This document shows positions 1-5,959 of a stretch of DNA of 6,205 nucleotides, piece after piece (position 1 is the first letter of the stretch; the number at the start of each line of letters is the position of its first letter). The notes under the pieces are model-generated. The model searched no databases. It saw only the letters and a program-made list of their open reading frames with translations, and was not told where the DNA came from. Both the position numbers and the translations under genes were made by a program. This stretch comes from Clostridium sp. CAG:221 (GTDB taxonomy: Bacteria; Bacillota; Clostridia; Clostridiales; Clostridiaceae), in the NCBI GenBank assembly GCA_000435835.1, contig FR883426.1:1-6205 (forward strand), given 5' to 3'.

Positions 1-86
1 AACAAGACTATCTTTGTTATTTTCATATTATATTAGTAGTTTTAATGATATTATGAATTTTAAATTTTATCCACAACTAGTAAAGG

Positions 87-118
87 AAAACCCTCTGTTT
101 TTTAAACAGGGGGTTTTT
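87..118 (+). terminator. Rho-independent terminator of an upstream unit
   Basis: Positions 87-100 pair with 104-117 to give a 14-bp stem with one G-U pair and a 3-nt TTT loop. The CCC/GGG core is followed by a run of T. The stem also starts with AAAA, so it could work weakly in the other direction. It closes whatever gene lies left of the window. No coding sequence can be supported in positions 1-86. Confidence 0.85.
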
Positions 119-169
119 CAACAAACTGTAGATATAATTTAAATATCTAACATTTAACCATGTTTTTGA

Positions 170-198
170 TACATAAATACGTTTTCAATATTTATGTA
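170..198. promoter_or_regulatory. 29-bp inverted repeat, candidate operator of the symporter gene
   Basis: TACATAAATA (170-179) and TATTTATGTA (189-198) are exact reverse complements, separated by 9 nt. The element covers the -35 hexamer and stops 6 bp before the -10. It lies upstream of the predicted transcript start, so it would act as DNA (a protein-binding site) and not as an RNA hairpin. The protein that binds it cannot be read from the sequence. I did not find a second copy in the other intergenic regions. Confidence 0.5.
174..187. promoter_or_regulatory. Candidate cre (CcpA) site
   Basis: TAAATACGTTTTCA matches the cre consensus TGWAANCGNTNWCA at 12 of 14 positions in either orientation, with the central CG intact. 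It overlaps the -35 element, a position where CcpA would repress. It also lies inside the inverted repeat at 170-198, so the same bases may serve a LacI-type or other repressor instead. Confidence 0.4.
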
Positions 199-210
199 AA
201 TATTTATAAT
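182..210 (+). promoter_or_regulatory. Sigma-A-type promoter of the symporter gene
   Basis: The -35 is TTTTCA (182-187), followed by a 17-bp spacer and a consensus -10 TATAAT (205-210). Transcription would start near 217 and leave a leader of about 28 nt. The leader contains the purine-rich AGGGTGGGG (232-240) just before the ATG at 245. Confidence 0.6.
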
Positions 211-244
211 ATTAGGTGTAAAATAGAAAAAAGGGTGGGGAAAA

Positions 245-1615
245 ATGAGCGAATTAAATTTAGTAAAAAAAGGAGAAAAAAACTCACAAAATCTAGTTCC
301 AATTAAAACTTTAATTTCTTTTGGAATGGGGAGTTTAGGAAACAACATTATATGTGCATTTATAGGCACATACTTAACGGTTTATCTTACTGATAGCTTT
401 GGAATAGGTGCAGTAGCAGTAGGTACATTATTCTTAATAGCTAGAATAATAGATGCAATAACTGATCCAATTATGGGAATGATAGTAGATAATACAAAAT
501 CTAAAATGGGTAAAAGTAGACCTTATTTATTATTTGTTCCAATATTTATGGGAATAGCAACAATAATGTGTTTTTCATCCCCAAATTTAAGTTATAATGG
601 TAAAATTGCATGGATATATATTTCATATATATTATGGGGAATATGCTTTACAGCAATGGATACACCTTATTGGTCTTTATCAGCTAATATAACTCAATCG
701 TCACAAGGTAGAACAAAAATTGTTACATCAGCTAGAACTATTGCTTTTGGTGGAAGTTTAGTAGTTTCTATGTTTACGTTACCTTTAGTTGCTAAGTTTG
801 GAAGTTGGACATTAGTAGCAATTATATATTCAATTACAGCAGCTATATGTACATGGATTACTGTCTGGGGTGTTAAAGAGATAAACACAGATAGAAAGCC
901 AGAAAAACAAGGCTTTAAACAATTAAAAGAATTATTTAAAACAAACAAACCTTTAAGAATATTACTTGTATCAATGTTAATGTTAGAAGTAACATATGCA
1001 TTAAGAAATGGTTTCTCAATTTATTATATAAAATATAATTTTAATGCAGAAGTATATATTCCAATAGTAACTGGTATAAGTATGGTTTCAGGAATGGCAG
1101 GAGGATTATGTACTCCTTTTATAACTCAAAAGTTAGGAAAAAGAGCTACAGCTTTATTTGGAATTGGAATTAATGCTTTAGGATTTATGTCAATATTTGC
1201 ATTATCATATTCAAGCTTACCAACATTATTAGTTATAAATACAATAATGGGATTAGCTGAAGGAGCTGCTAATATTTCATTGGCTTCTATGGTAGCAGAT
1301 TGTGTTGAATATGGTGAGTGGAAAACAGGAAAAAGATCAGAAGGAATGATTTTCTCTTCAAATATATTTAAAACTAAGCTTGCTAGTGCAATTGGAGGAG
1401 CATTATGTGGTTATGTATTAGCTTTTGTAGGGTATAAAGCTAATGTAGCTCAAACTGTAGAGACTTTAAAAGGGATACACTTAATGTATTCAATTGTTCC
1501 AGGTATAATAGCAATATTAAGTATAATTTCTTTAAGAAGATATAACTTAAATGAAGAAGAATATGAGGCAATATTAGAAGACTTAAAGAATGGAGAAACA
1601 TTAGCAAATAAATAA
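245..1615 (+). CDS. GPH-family sugar:cation symporter (MelB-like, MFS)
   Basis: This is an integral membrane carrier of 456 residues that imports a glycoside with Na+ or H+. The size is usual for the glycoside-pentoside-hexuronide family. Visible family marks are R67, D70 and D74 in RIIDAITDPIMG, matching the cation-site helix II of MelB, then the GKSRPYLL loop (about 89-96), MDTPYWSLSAN (138-148, the MelB D124 region), VADCVEYGEWK in the late cytoplasmic loop (350-360), and K378, matching MelB K377. About twelve hydrophobic segments are present with a charged C-terminal tail. The start at 245 follows a G-rich ribosome site. The gene stands alone between its own promoter and terminator. Sucrose or another alpha-glucoside is inferred from the neighbours only. 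Family members also carry melibiose, glucuronides or xylosides. Confidence 0.9.
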   Translation: MSELNLVKKGEKNSQNLVPIKTLISFGMGSLGNNIICAFIGTYLTVYLTDSFGIGAVAVGTLFLIARIIDAITDPIMGMIVDNTKSKMGKSRPYLLFVPIFMGIATIMCFSSPNLSYNGKIAWIYISYILWGICFTAMDTPYWSLSANITQSSQGRTKIVTSARTIAFGGSLVVSMFTLPLVAKFGSWTLVAIIYSITAAICTWITVWGVKEINTDRKPEKQGFKQLKELFKTNKPLRILLVSMLMLEVTYALRNGFSIYYIKYNFNAEVYIPIVTGISMVSGMAGGLCTPFITQKLGKRATALFGIGINALGFMSIFALSYSSLPTLLVINTIMGLAEGAANISLASMVADCVEYGEWKTGKRSEGMIFSSNIFKTKLASAIGGALCGYVLAFVGYKANVAQTVETLKGIHLMYSIVPGIIAILSIISLRRYNLNEEEYEAILEDLKNGETLANK

Positions 1616-1676
1616 ATTTTTAAGGAGCTAGAGACTGTAGGTAATTATGTGTAATTAATTTTCTTAGTTGATAAAT

Positions 1677-1711
1677 ATTACTGGAAATTATGATTTCCAG
1701 TAATGTTTTTT
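1677..1711 (+). terminator. Rho-independent terminator of the symporter gene
   Basis: ATTACTGGAAAT (1677-1688) pairs perfectly with ATTTCCAGTAAT (1693-1704) around a TATG loop. A G and six T residues follow. The stem is 12 bp and lies 62 nt after the symporter stop codon. Confidence 0.9.
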
Positions 1712-1725
1712 ATTATCTAGAAATA

Positions 1726-1812
1726 CTAATAATATATTTTTCTATTCTTTGTATACTTACGTACTTGCCTATTAAAGCCTTCTAATGCATTAGTTGTATA
1801 AATTATTATTTC
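1726..1812 (-). pseudogene. Fragment of an IS256-family (Mutator-type) transposase
   Basis: Read on the minus strand, 28 codons include YTTNALEGFNRQVRKYTKNR, the highly conserved block following the catalytic region of IS256-family transposases (usually IYTTNAIEGFNRQxRK). Everything before the block is absent in this frame, with a stop one codon before the fragment. After KNR the usual FPTD-type continuation is lost and a stop follows. No inverted terminal repeats of an IS were recognised. The fragment overlaps the end of the solute-binding-protein remnant in another frame. It is a dead relic, probably left by insertion followed by deletion. Confidence 0.8.
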
Positions 1813-2090
1813 CTAGCATTCTATTTTGCCATTCGGTAGCGGTAGCTATTAATTTATCTGTTATTTTAGAAACCATTGATGGTGATTCTGAATGACCATA
1901 ATCTATCAATTGTAATATCTTATCAGATGTTTCAGAGTAGACTTCATTAAAAGTAGTTTCTTTATTATTAACTTTTTTAAAACAATCAGTACTAACTAAA
2001 GTTCCAGCTATATTGTTCCAAGCAGGAAGGGAAGTCCAAGAATCTTTTAATGTGAAATAAAAAGGTATTATTCCGTTATCATTATTTCAT
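1790..2090 (-). pseudogene. Remnant of a probable sugar ABC-transporter solute-binding protein
   Basis: An open minus-strand frame of 98 codons (2086-1790) has no in-frame start. An ATG at 2090-2088 sits directly after an AAAGGA ribosome-type sequence but is one base out of frame. The peptide contains GIIPFYFTLKDSW, SLPAWNNIAGTLV, TTFNEVYSETSDKILQLIDY and a TEWQNRML-type tail. From memory, the first three resemble the middle of family 1 extracellular (lipoprotein) sugar-binding proteins of Firmicutes, which are usually over 400 residues. If so, the signal peptide, N-terminal half and a later internal part are deleted. The stop lies within the transposase fragment, so the true C-terminus may also be lost. 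The family assignment is moderate to weak. The broken state is clearer. Confidence 0.45.
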
Positions 2091-2126
2091 TCCTTTCAAA
2101 ACTATTTTAGATATAAAATTATTTAA

Positions 2127-2158
2127 TTTACACCGTTTACATTTACTTATATAGTAAA
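2127..2158. repeat. Cluster of TTTAC half-sites, possible activator site
   Basis: Within 32 bp, TTTAC occurs at 2127, 2136 and 2142, and its complement GTAAA at 2154-2158. The last pair forms a perfect palindrome, TTTACT (2142-2147), 5 bp, AGTAAA (2153-2158). The cluster overlaps the cre. It could be the binding array of the AraC regulator encoded next door, but no independent copy supports this. The rest of 2091-2225 is AT-rich with no convincing promoter hexamer pair and no gene. Confidence 0.35.
2128..2141 (-). promoter_or_regulatory. Strong candidate cre (CcpA) site in front of the decayed gene
   Basis: Read on the minus strand the site is TGTAAACGGTGTAA, which matches TGWAANCGNTNWCA at 13 of 14 positions. 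The plus strand also matches at 12 of 14, so it is nearly palindromic. It lies 38 bp upstream of the ATG of the broken solute-binding-protein remnant and downstream of the AraC gene. This marks the remnant as a former catabolite-controlled sugar operon. Confidence 0.6.
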
Positions 2159-2225
2159 CTTTTTTGGCAATATCTTATATAGTTTTATATAATGAAAATA
2201 TGTTTAAATGTTAGAAGTAGGTATT

Positions 2226-3086
2226 TTATTTAATTTCATTAAGTAAGAATTTTTCAGTTGTTTCTTTTTTCTTTAATCTATATTCTTTAGGGCTTACACC
2301 TTTTATTTTTTTAAATGCTTTTGAAAATGCAAGTGGATCAGAATAACCACAAGAGTAAGCAATATTTGTAATAGGTAAATCTGTATCATATAGAAGTGTT
2401 GCAGCTTTAGTTATTCTAAATTCCATTAAAAATTTTTGTGGAGACATATTTAAATTATTTTGAAATACAGTAGAAAGATAGCTCCTATTTAAACAAACAT
2501 AATTAGCTATATCAGAAACTTTTATTGGATTATGATAATTATTTTGAATAAATTCAATTGCCTTATTTATATAATTATTATTTATATCATTCTTATGAAT
2601 AGGATCAGATTTATTTTGTTTAGCAAGTTCTGAAAAGAACATATAAAGTAAGCCTTCAATTTTAAGAGAATCACTGCTAGAAGAGGTGTTATGTTTTAAC
2701 ATTTCAAGAATATATTCTTTTAATAAATCTCCATCATTATATTTAAATATTAAAGTATCATTATTTAATCCTGCAGCCTTTAAATATGTCTCCACTTTTT
2801 CACCATCTATACCGATCCAAAGATAAGTCCAAGGATTTTCTTCGTCTGCTTGGTAAAATGTCACAACATTTGGGCAAATTAAGAAACCTTCATTTTTATT
2901 AACTTCATATTTCTCATTATTTACATAATAGTACCCTTTACCATCAAGAACATAATGTAGTAAATAATTAGGTCTTATAGCAGGTCCAAAGGAATATAGT
3001 GGAGCACATTGTTCCATACCACAATAACATAAATATAAATCAATAAAATCTTTATTTGTATTTTCTAAAAAATATATATCTGACAT
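2226..3086 (-). CDS. AraC-family transcriptional regulator (MsmR/RafR-like)
   Basis: This is a cytoplasmic DNA-binding regulator of 286 residues. The N-terminal cupin-type sugar-sensing domain covers about 15-100, with CGMEQCAPLYSFGPAIRPNY, GKGYYYVN and YQADEENPWTYLWIG. This set is typical of AraC proteins that control alpha-galactoside or other oligosaccharide genes in Firmicutes. The C-terminal domain (about 172-272) holds two helix-turn-helix units: VSDIANYVCLNRSYLSTVF, and ITNIAYSCGYSDPLAFSKAF followed by GVSPKEYR. I chose the start at 3086 because GGAGG lies 4 nt before it and the likely promoter (3130-3157) lies inside the longer frame that opens at 3176. The gene is divergent from the LacI gene. 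Directly downstream on the same strand are the cre and the decayed transporter remnant, its likely former target. The present target and ligand are unknown. Confidence 0.88.
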   Translation of the reverse strand: MSDIYFLENTNKDFIDLYLCYCGMEQCAPLYSFGPAIRPNYLLHYVLDGKGYYYVNNEKYEVNKNEGFLICPNVVTFYQADEENPWTYLWIGIDGEKVETYLKAAGLNNDTLIFKYNDGDLLKEYILEMLKHNTSSSSDSLKIEGLLYMFFSELAKQNKSDPIHKNDINNNYINKAIEFIQNNYHNPIKVSDIANYVCLNRSYLSTVFQNNLNMSPQKFLMEFRITKAATLLYDTDLPITNIAYSCGYSDPLAFSKAFKKIKGVSPKEYRLKKKETTEKFLLNEIK

Positions 3087-3090
3087 AAAT

Positions 3091-3095
3091 CCTCC
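3091..3095 (-). promoter_or_regulatory. Ribosome binding site that fixes the AraC start
   Basis: GGAGG on the minus strand lies 4 nt before the ATG at 3086. It decides against the ATG at 3176, which would add 30 hydrophobic residues unlike any AraC N-terminus. Confidence 0.8.
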
Positions 3096-3129
3096 ATTTT
3101 GAATATTTATTTTAGCAACATATAACATT

Positions 3130-3157
3130 ATTATACTATAAATCAAAATATTGCAAA
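3130..3157 (-). promoter_or_regulatory. Probable promoter of the AraC gene
   Basis: On the minus strand, TTTGCA (3157-3152) is followed by a 16-bp spacer and a consensus TATAAT (3135-3130). Transcription would begin near 3123, with a leader of about 37 nt. The -35 is weak, which fits a promoter needing little activity or an activator. Confidence 0.5.
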
Positions 3158-3183
3158 ATAAAAAATGAATTTCCATTTTTTAT
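3158..3183. repeat. 10-bp-arm inverted repeat upstream of the AraC promoter
   Basis: ATAAAAAATG (3158-3167) and CATTTTTTAT (3174-3183) are exact complements around a 6-nt centre. The repeat abuts the -35 of the AraC promoter, so it could be a regulator site. It is dominated by A/T runs, so chance is a real alternative in this AT-rich DNA. Confidence 0.35.
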
Positions 3184-3251
3184 GAAAAAAAGACATAAAG
3201 TGAGTAGGTGAATTATTTGTATAGGTTATGTACTTTTTTATTATGAAAATA

Positions 3252-3282
3252 TTGACAATAACTATATGTAAATGTGCATAAT
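3252..3282 (+). promoter_or_regulatory. Probable promoter of the LacI-family gene
   Basis: A consensus -35 TTGACA (3252-3257) is followed at 19 bp by CATAAT (3277-3282). The long spacer makes it imperfect. The start would be near 3289, giving a leader of about 130 nt that contains two small hairpins. Confidence 0.5.
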
Positions 3283-3285
3283 AGA

Positions 3286-3327
3286 GTATAGTAACTTTAT
3301 ACGTTGCTACAAAGATAAAGGTAGCAA
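3286..3327 (+). repeat. Two tandem inverted repeats in the LacI-gene leader
   Basis: GTATA (3286-3290) pairs with TATAC (3298-3302), and right after it TTGCTAC (3304-3310) pairs with GTAGCAA (3321-3327) around a 10-nt loop. Both lie at or just after the predicted transcript start, the usual place for an autoregulatory operator or a leader structure. No T-run follows, so it is not a standard terminator. No known riboswitch pattern was recognised in 3303-3403. Confidence 0.4.
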
Positions 3328-3403
3328 ATTTACTTTCAGCAATATTTATACTTATTATTTTAGGAGTGTAGGAATTTTGTAAATAAATATAGTCGTACAA
3401 TAA

Positions 3404-3412
3404 AGAGAGGGG
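3404..3412 (+). promoter_or_regulatory. Ribosome binding site that supports a TTG start
   Basis: AGAGAGGGG ends 8 nt before the TTG at 3421. A nearby ATG at 3414 is in another frame. This supports TTG as the initiation codon, matching the normal N-terminus of LacI-family proteins. Confidence 0.8.
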
Positions 3413-3420
3413 AATGAATT

Positions 3421-4407
3421 TTGGCTACAATAGTTGATGTTGCAAAACTAGCAGGAGTTACACCAACAACTGTATCAAGGGTTATTAATAATAGAGGATA
3501 TATTAGTGAAAAAACAAAAAGTAAAGTTCATGAAGCTATGGATCAGTTAAGTTATCAGCCTAATGAAATAGCGCGTTCATTAACAAAGCAGAGAAGTAAT
3601 ACAATTGGAGTGATAGTACCACATATATCTCATCCTTATTTTTCTAAGTTAATAAGCAATTTAGAAAATGAAGCAGCGAAAAAAGATTATAAAATAATAC
3701 TATGTAATAGCAAGGACACTGCTACAAAAGAGAAAAAATATTTAGACATGTGTAAAAGTAATAGAGTAGATGGAATAATTTTATGTAGTGGCAATGTTGA
3801 ATATAATATGATTAACACAGGAAATATCCCAATTGTATTATTAGAAAAGAATTTTGAAAAAGGAAAACTAGGAATACAATGTGATAATTATCAAGGGGGA
3901 TGCCTTGCAACAGAGCATTTAATAAAATGTGGATGTAAAAGAATAGTACATTTTAGTGGTGTAATTGATGAAGAAATGCCTGCTGATAATAGAGAAAAGG
4001 CATTTATAGATATATGTAATAAAAATAATGTTGAATATTTTATTAAAAAGTTTGATATAAATGCCTATAATGAAATGAATTATTATGAGTATATAAAAAA
4101 TACACTTAGTGAAATAGATGGAGTTGATGGAATATTTGCTAGCAGTGATTTAATAGCAGCACAAGTTATTCAGGTTTGTTATGAATTAAATATTAAAATT
4201 CCAAAGGATATTAAATTAGTTGGTTTTGATGATGTTGAAATATCACAATTAACAACACCAACAATAACTACTATACAGCAGCCAATTAAAGAAATGGCAA
4301 AGTTAGCTATTCATTTAATTGATGCTAAATATACTAACACAGAAATTTTAGAACAAACTATATTACCAGTGGATTTAGTAGTTAGAAGAAGTACAAGTGT
4401 AGAGTAG
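3421..4407 (+). CDS. LacI-family repressor, likely sucrose-operon type (ScrR-like)
   Basis: This is a DNA-binding repressor of 328 residues, normal for the family. The N-terminal helix-turn-helix is at 3-22 (IVDVAKLAGVTPTTVSRV), followed by NNRGYISEKT, a stretch I associate with ScrR/SacR sucrose regulators. The hinge helix is at about 47-59 (PNEIARSLTKQRS). The rest is the periplasmic-binding-protein-like effector and dimer domain, with VDGII (116-120), the ligand-contact-type arginine R191 in DNREKAF, SSDLIAAQV (241-249), VGFDD (267-271) and TTIQQP (283-288). It starts with TTG after AGAGAGGGG. It is convergent with the kinase-phosphorylase operon, which it probably controls in trans through an operator outside the window. 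The symporter inverted repeat is another possible target. The effector could be sucrose, fructose or a sugar phosphate. Confidence 0.88.
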   Translation: MATIVDVAKLAGVTPTTVSRVINNRGYISEKTKSKVHEAMDQLSYQPNEIARSLTKQRSNTIGVIVPHISHPYFSKLISNLENEAAKKDYKIILCNSKDTATKEKKYLDMCKSNRVDGIILCSGNVEYNMINTGNIPIVLLEKNFEKGKLGIQCDNYQGGCLATEHLIKCGCKRIVHFSGVIDEEMPADNREKAFIDICNKNNVEYFIKKFDINAYNEMNYYEYIKNTLSEIDGVDGIFASSDLIAAQVIQVCYELNIKIPKDIKLVGFDDVEISQLTTPTITTIQQPIKEMAKLAIHLIDAKYTNTEILEQTILPVDLVVRRSTSVE

Positions 4408-4427
4408 ATAAGAGTAATAAATAGTAA

Positions 4428-4455
4428 GTAGCTATTGCATTATTGCAATAGCCAC
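4428..4455. terminator. Shared hairpin between convergent genes
   Basis: GCTATTGCA (4431-4439) and TGCAATAGC (4444-4452) form a perfect 9-bp stem with a TTAT loop, extendable past one mismatch to 4428/4455. It lies between the LacI stop (4407) and the phosphorylase stop (4474), where both units must end. The T-run is poor on either side, so its strength as an intrinsic terminator is uncertain. Confidence 0.6.
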
Positions 4456-4473
4456 TTGTTTAGAATGTAAAAG

Positions 4474-5937
4474 TTATATATGGTAAACTGATGTTATACC
4501 ATCATCATTTATATATTTAATAGTTGACTTGCTAGTAGTTAAATCAACATTTAAAGTACAATACTTATCATCCTTTTTCCAAGTTAAAATCATTTCATTA
4601 TCATTTGAAGGTTCAATATGGAAAGTGCCATCAAAAGCAGGATAATCATTTCTAAAGTCAATAAGCTTAAGTAATCTTTGAACAACATCTTGATTATATG
4701 CTTTATCAATTTCTTCTAAAGTGAAGTTGTGTCTATTAATTTCACGTCCTTCTCCAGTACGTTTTACATTTTCAACATCATTTTCACCAGCTAATAACCC
4801 AACATAATATACTTGTGGAATACCTGGAGCAAAGAATTGAATTGCTCTAGCAGTTAAGTAAGCATCATCATTGCATCCTAAAACAGAGTAGTAAGAACAT
4901 CTTATTTGATGAACGTCAAATCCATCTGGGCTCTTATGAGCATCAGAGTGAACTAAGCTTAAGTTTGCACCATGATTTAAGCAATGATCAACAATTTTCC
5001 TAGCATCCTTCGTTGATACTAAATCATCTAAGTCAGGTTTTACAGGAATTCCATCATGACAATCTAACATTGTAAATTGATTATGAGGTCTTACTTTTAA
5101 GTATTCTGTAATTTGAGAGCTAGATTTATTAACTAAAGTGCTAAGAATCATATATGGAAGTATAAAGTCATAAATATAGTTACCATACTTAGCTAATTTA
5201 AATTGAGTTGTGTAATGAGCATGTACCTCTGGAAGTAAATCAATATCAAGAGATTTAGCTAAATCACATATCCAATCTAAGAATTCATATATTTCAGGTT
5301 CAACAAAGAAACAGCTAGTACCAAGTTTCTTTGTTACATATCCTATAGCATCAAGTCTTACAATTTTAACATTGTTTTTATGGAAGTTTTCGAAGAATTC
5401 CTTTAATAACTGTCTAACCGCATCAGAGTTAATATCAAGGTCTATCTGTTCAGAAGGTGTTTCTTTACCAAAGGTAGTCCAAACAGAAACGTCTTCACCA
5501 TTTATGTTAAATGTTGAATATGGAACTTGTCTACGTAAGAACATTTTGTCTATATCTGCTTGAAGTGGTTTTCCATCATTCCATAGTTTATCTAATGTAA
5601 TAAATAAATCAGCGTATTTTGATTCTTTCCCATGCTTTAAGAAGTCTTGGAAGAATACTGAGTTTTTAGAAATATGGTTAACCATTAAGTCAAGAAGCAC
5701 ATCATGTTTTTCACCTATTTTACGAATATCATCCCATGTACCAAATTGAGGTTCTATTTCTAAATAAGTAAGAGGTGCAAAACCTCTATCCCCTGATGAA
5801 GGGAATGGAGGAAGTATGTGAATACCACCTTTAAATTTATTTGGAAAATATTTTGTAAGTACATTATCTAATGTTTTTAAATCTCCACCAAGAGAATCAG
5901 CATAAGTTATAAGTTGAACTTTATTTTTAACCGTCAT
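4474..5937 (-). CDS. gtfA: GH13_18 sucrose phosphorylase / sucrose 6'-phosphate phosphorylase
   Basis: This is a cytoplasmic enzyme of 487 residues, normal for the family. It splits sucrose (or sucrose 6'-phosphate) with inorganic phosphate into alpha-glucose 1-phosphate and fructose (or fructose 6-phosphate). The N-terminus VQLITYADSLGGDLKTL and HILPPFPSSGDRGFAPL are family hallmarks. The (beta/alpha)8 catalytic residues are visible: nucleophile D196 (VRLDAIGY), acid/base E237 (LPEVHAHY) and transition-state stabiliser D295 (LDCHDG). Further along are SYYSVLGCND (348-357) and APGIPQVYYVGLLAG (370-384). The acceptor loop reads FDVHQ (340-344) where sucrose phosphorylases have LDLYQ or LDIYQ, and R135-R136 replaces a P-R pair. 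Both changes point to the 6'-phosphate specificity. AGGAGA lies 7 nt before the start. The gene follows the kinase by 22 bp, so they are cotranscribed. The family is certain, the exact substrate is not. Confidence 0.93.
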   Translation of the reverse strand: MTVKNKVQLITYADSLGGDLKTLDNVLTKYFPNKFKGGIHILPPFPSSGDRGFAPLTYLEIEPQFGTWDDIRKIGEKHDVLLDLMVNHISKNSVFFQDFLKHGKESKYADLFITLDKLWNDGKPLQADIDKMFLRRQVPYSTFNINGEDVSVWTTFGKETPSEQIDLDINSDAVRQLLKEFFENFHKNNVKIVRLDAIGYVTKKLGTSCFFVEPEIYEFLDWICDLAKSLDIDLLPEVHAHYTTQFKLAKYGNYIYDFILPYMILSTLVNKSSSQITEYLKVRPHNQFTMLDCHDGIPVKPDLDDLVSTKDARKIVDHCLNHGANLSLVHSDAHKSPDGFDVHQIRCSYYSVLGCNDDAYLTARAIQFFAPGIPQVYYVGLLAGENDVENVKRTGEGREINRHNFTLEEIDKAYNQDVVQRLLKLIDFRNDYPAFDGTFHIEPSNDNEMILTWKKDDKYCTLNVDLTTSKSTIKYINDDGITSVYHI

Positions 5938-5959
5938 TTTAATATCTCCTCTTAATTAA

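Noticed and set aside
2..142. Open plus-strand frame through the left edge
   Set aside because: It runs through an obvious terminator hairpin and has no recognisable protein. It is probably random openness in AT-rich DNA.
3087..3176. Extended AraC reading frame starting at the ATG at 3176, adding 30 residues
   Set aside because: It has no ribosome site, gives a hydrophobic N-terminus unlike the family, and spans the likely AraC promoter. The ATG at 3086 follows GGAGG.
3267..3280. TGTAAATGTGCATA between -35 and -10 of the LacI gene as a cre
   Set aside because: It matches only 11 of 14 consensus positions and lacks the central CG, so it is too weak to list.
3296..3309. Sequence around the CG at 3302-3303 as a cre or LacI operator
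   Set aside because: It matches the cre at only about 10 of 14 positions and its two halves are not symmetrical.
3143..3400. Minus-strand frame of 85 codons in the divergent intergenic region
   Set aside because: The composition is low-complexity and hydrophobic, there is no good ribosome site, and it overlaps both promoters and the hairpins.
5372..5563. Plus-strand 63-codon frame inside the phosphorylase gene
   Set aside because: It is antisense to a strongly conserved catalytic gene and has no family features.
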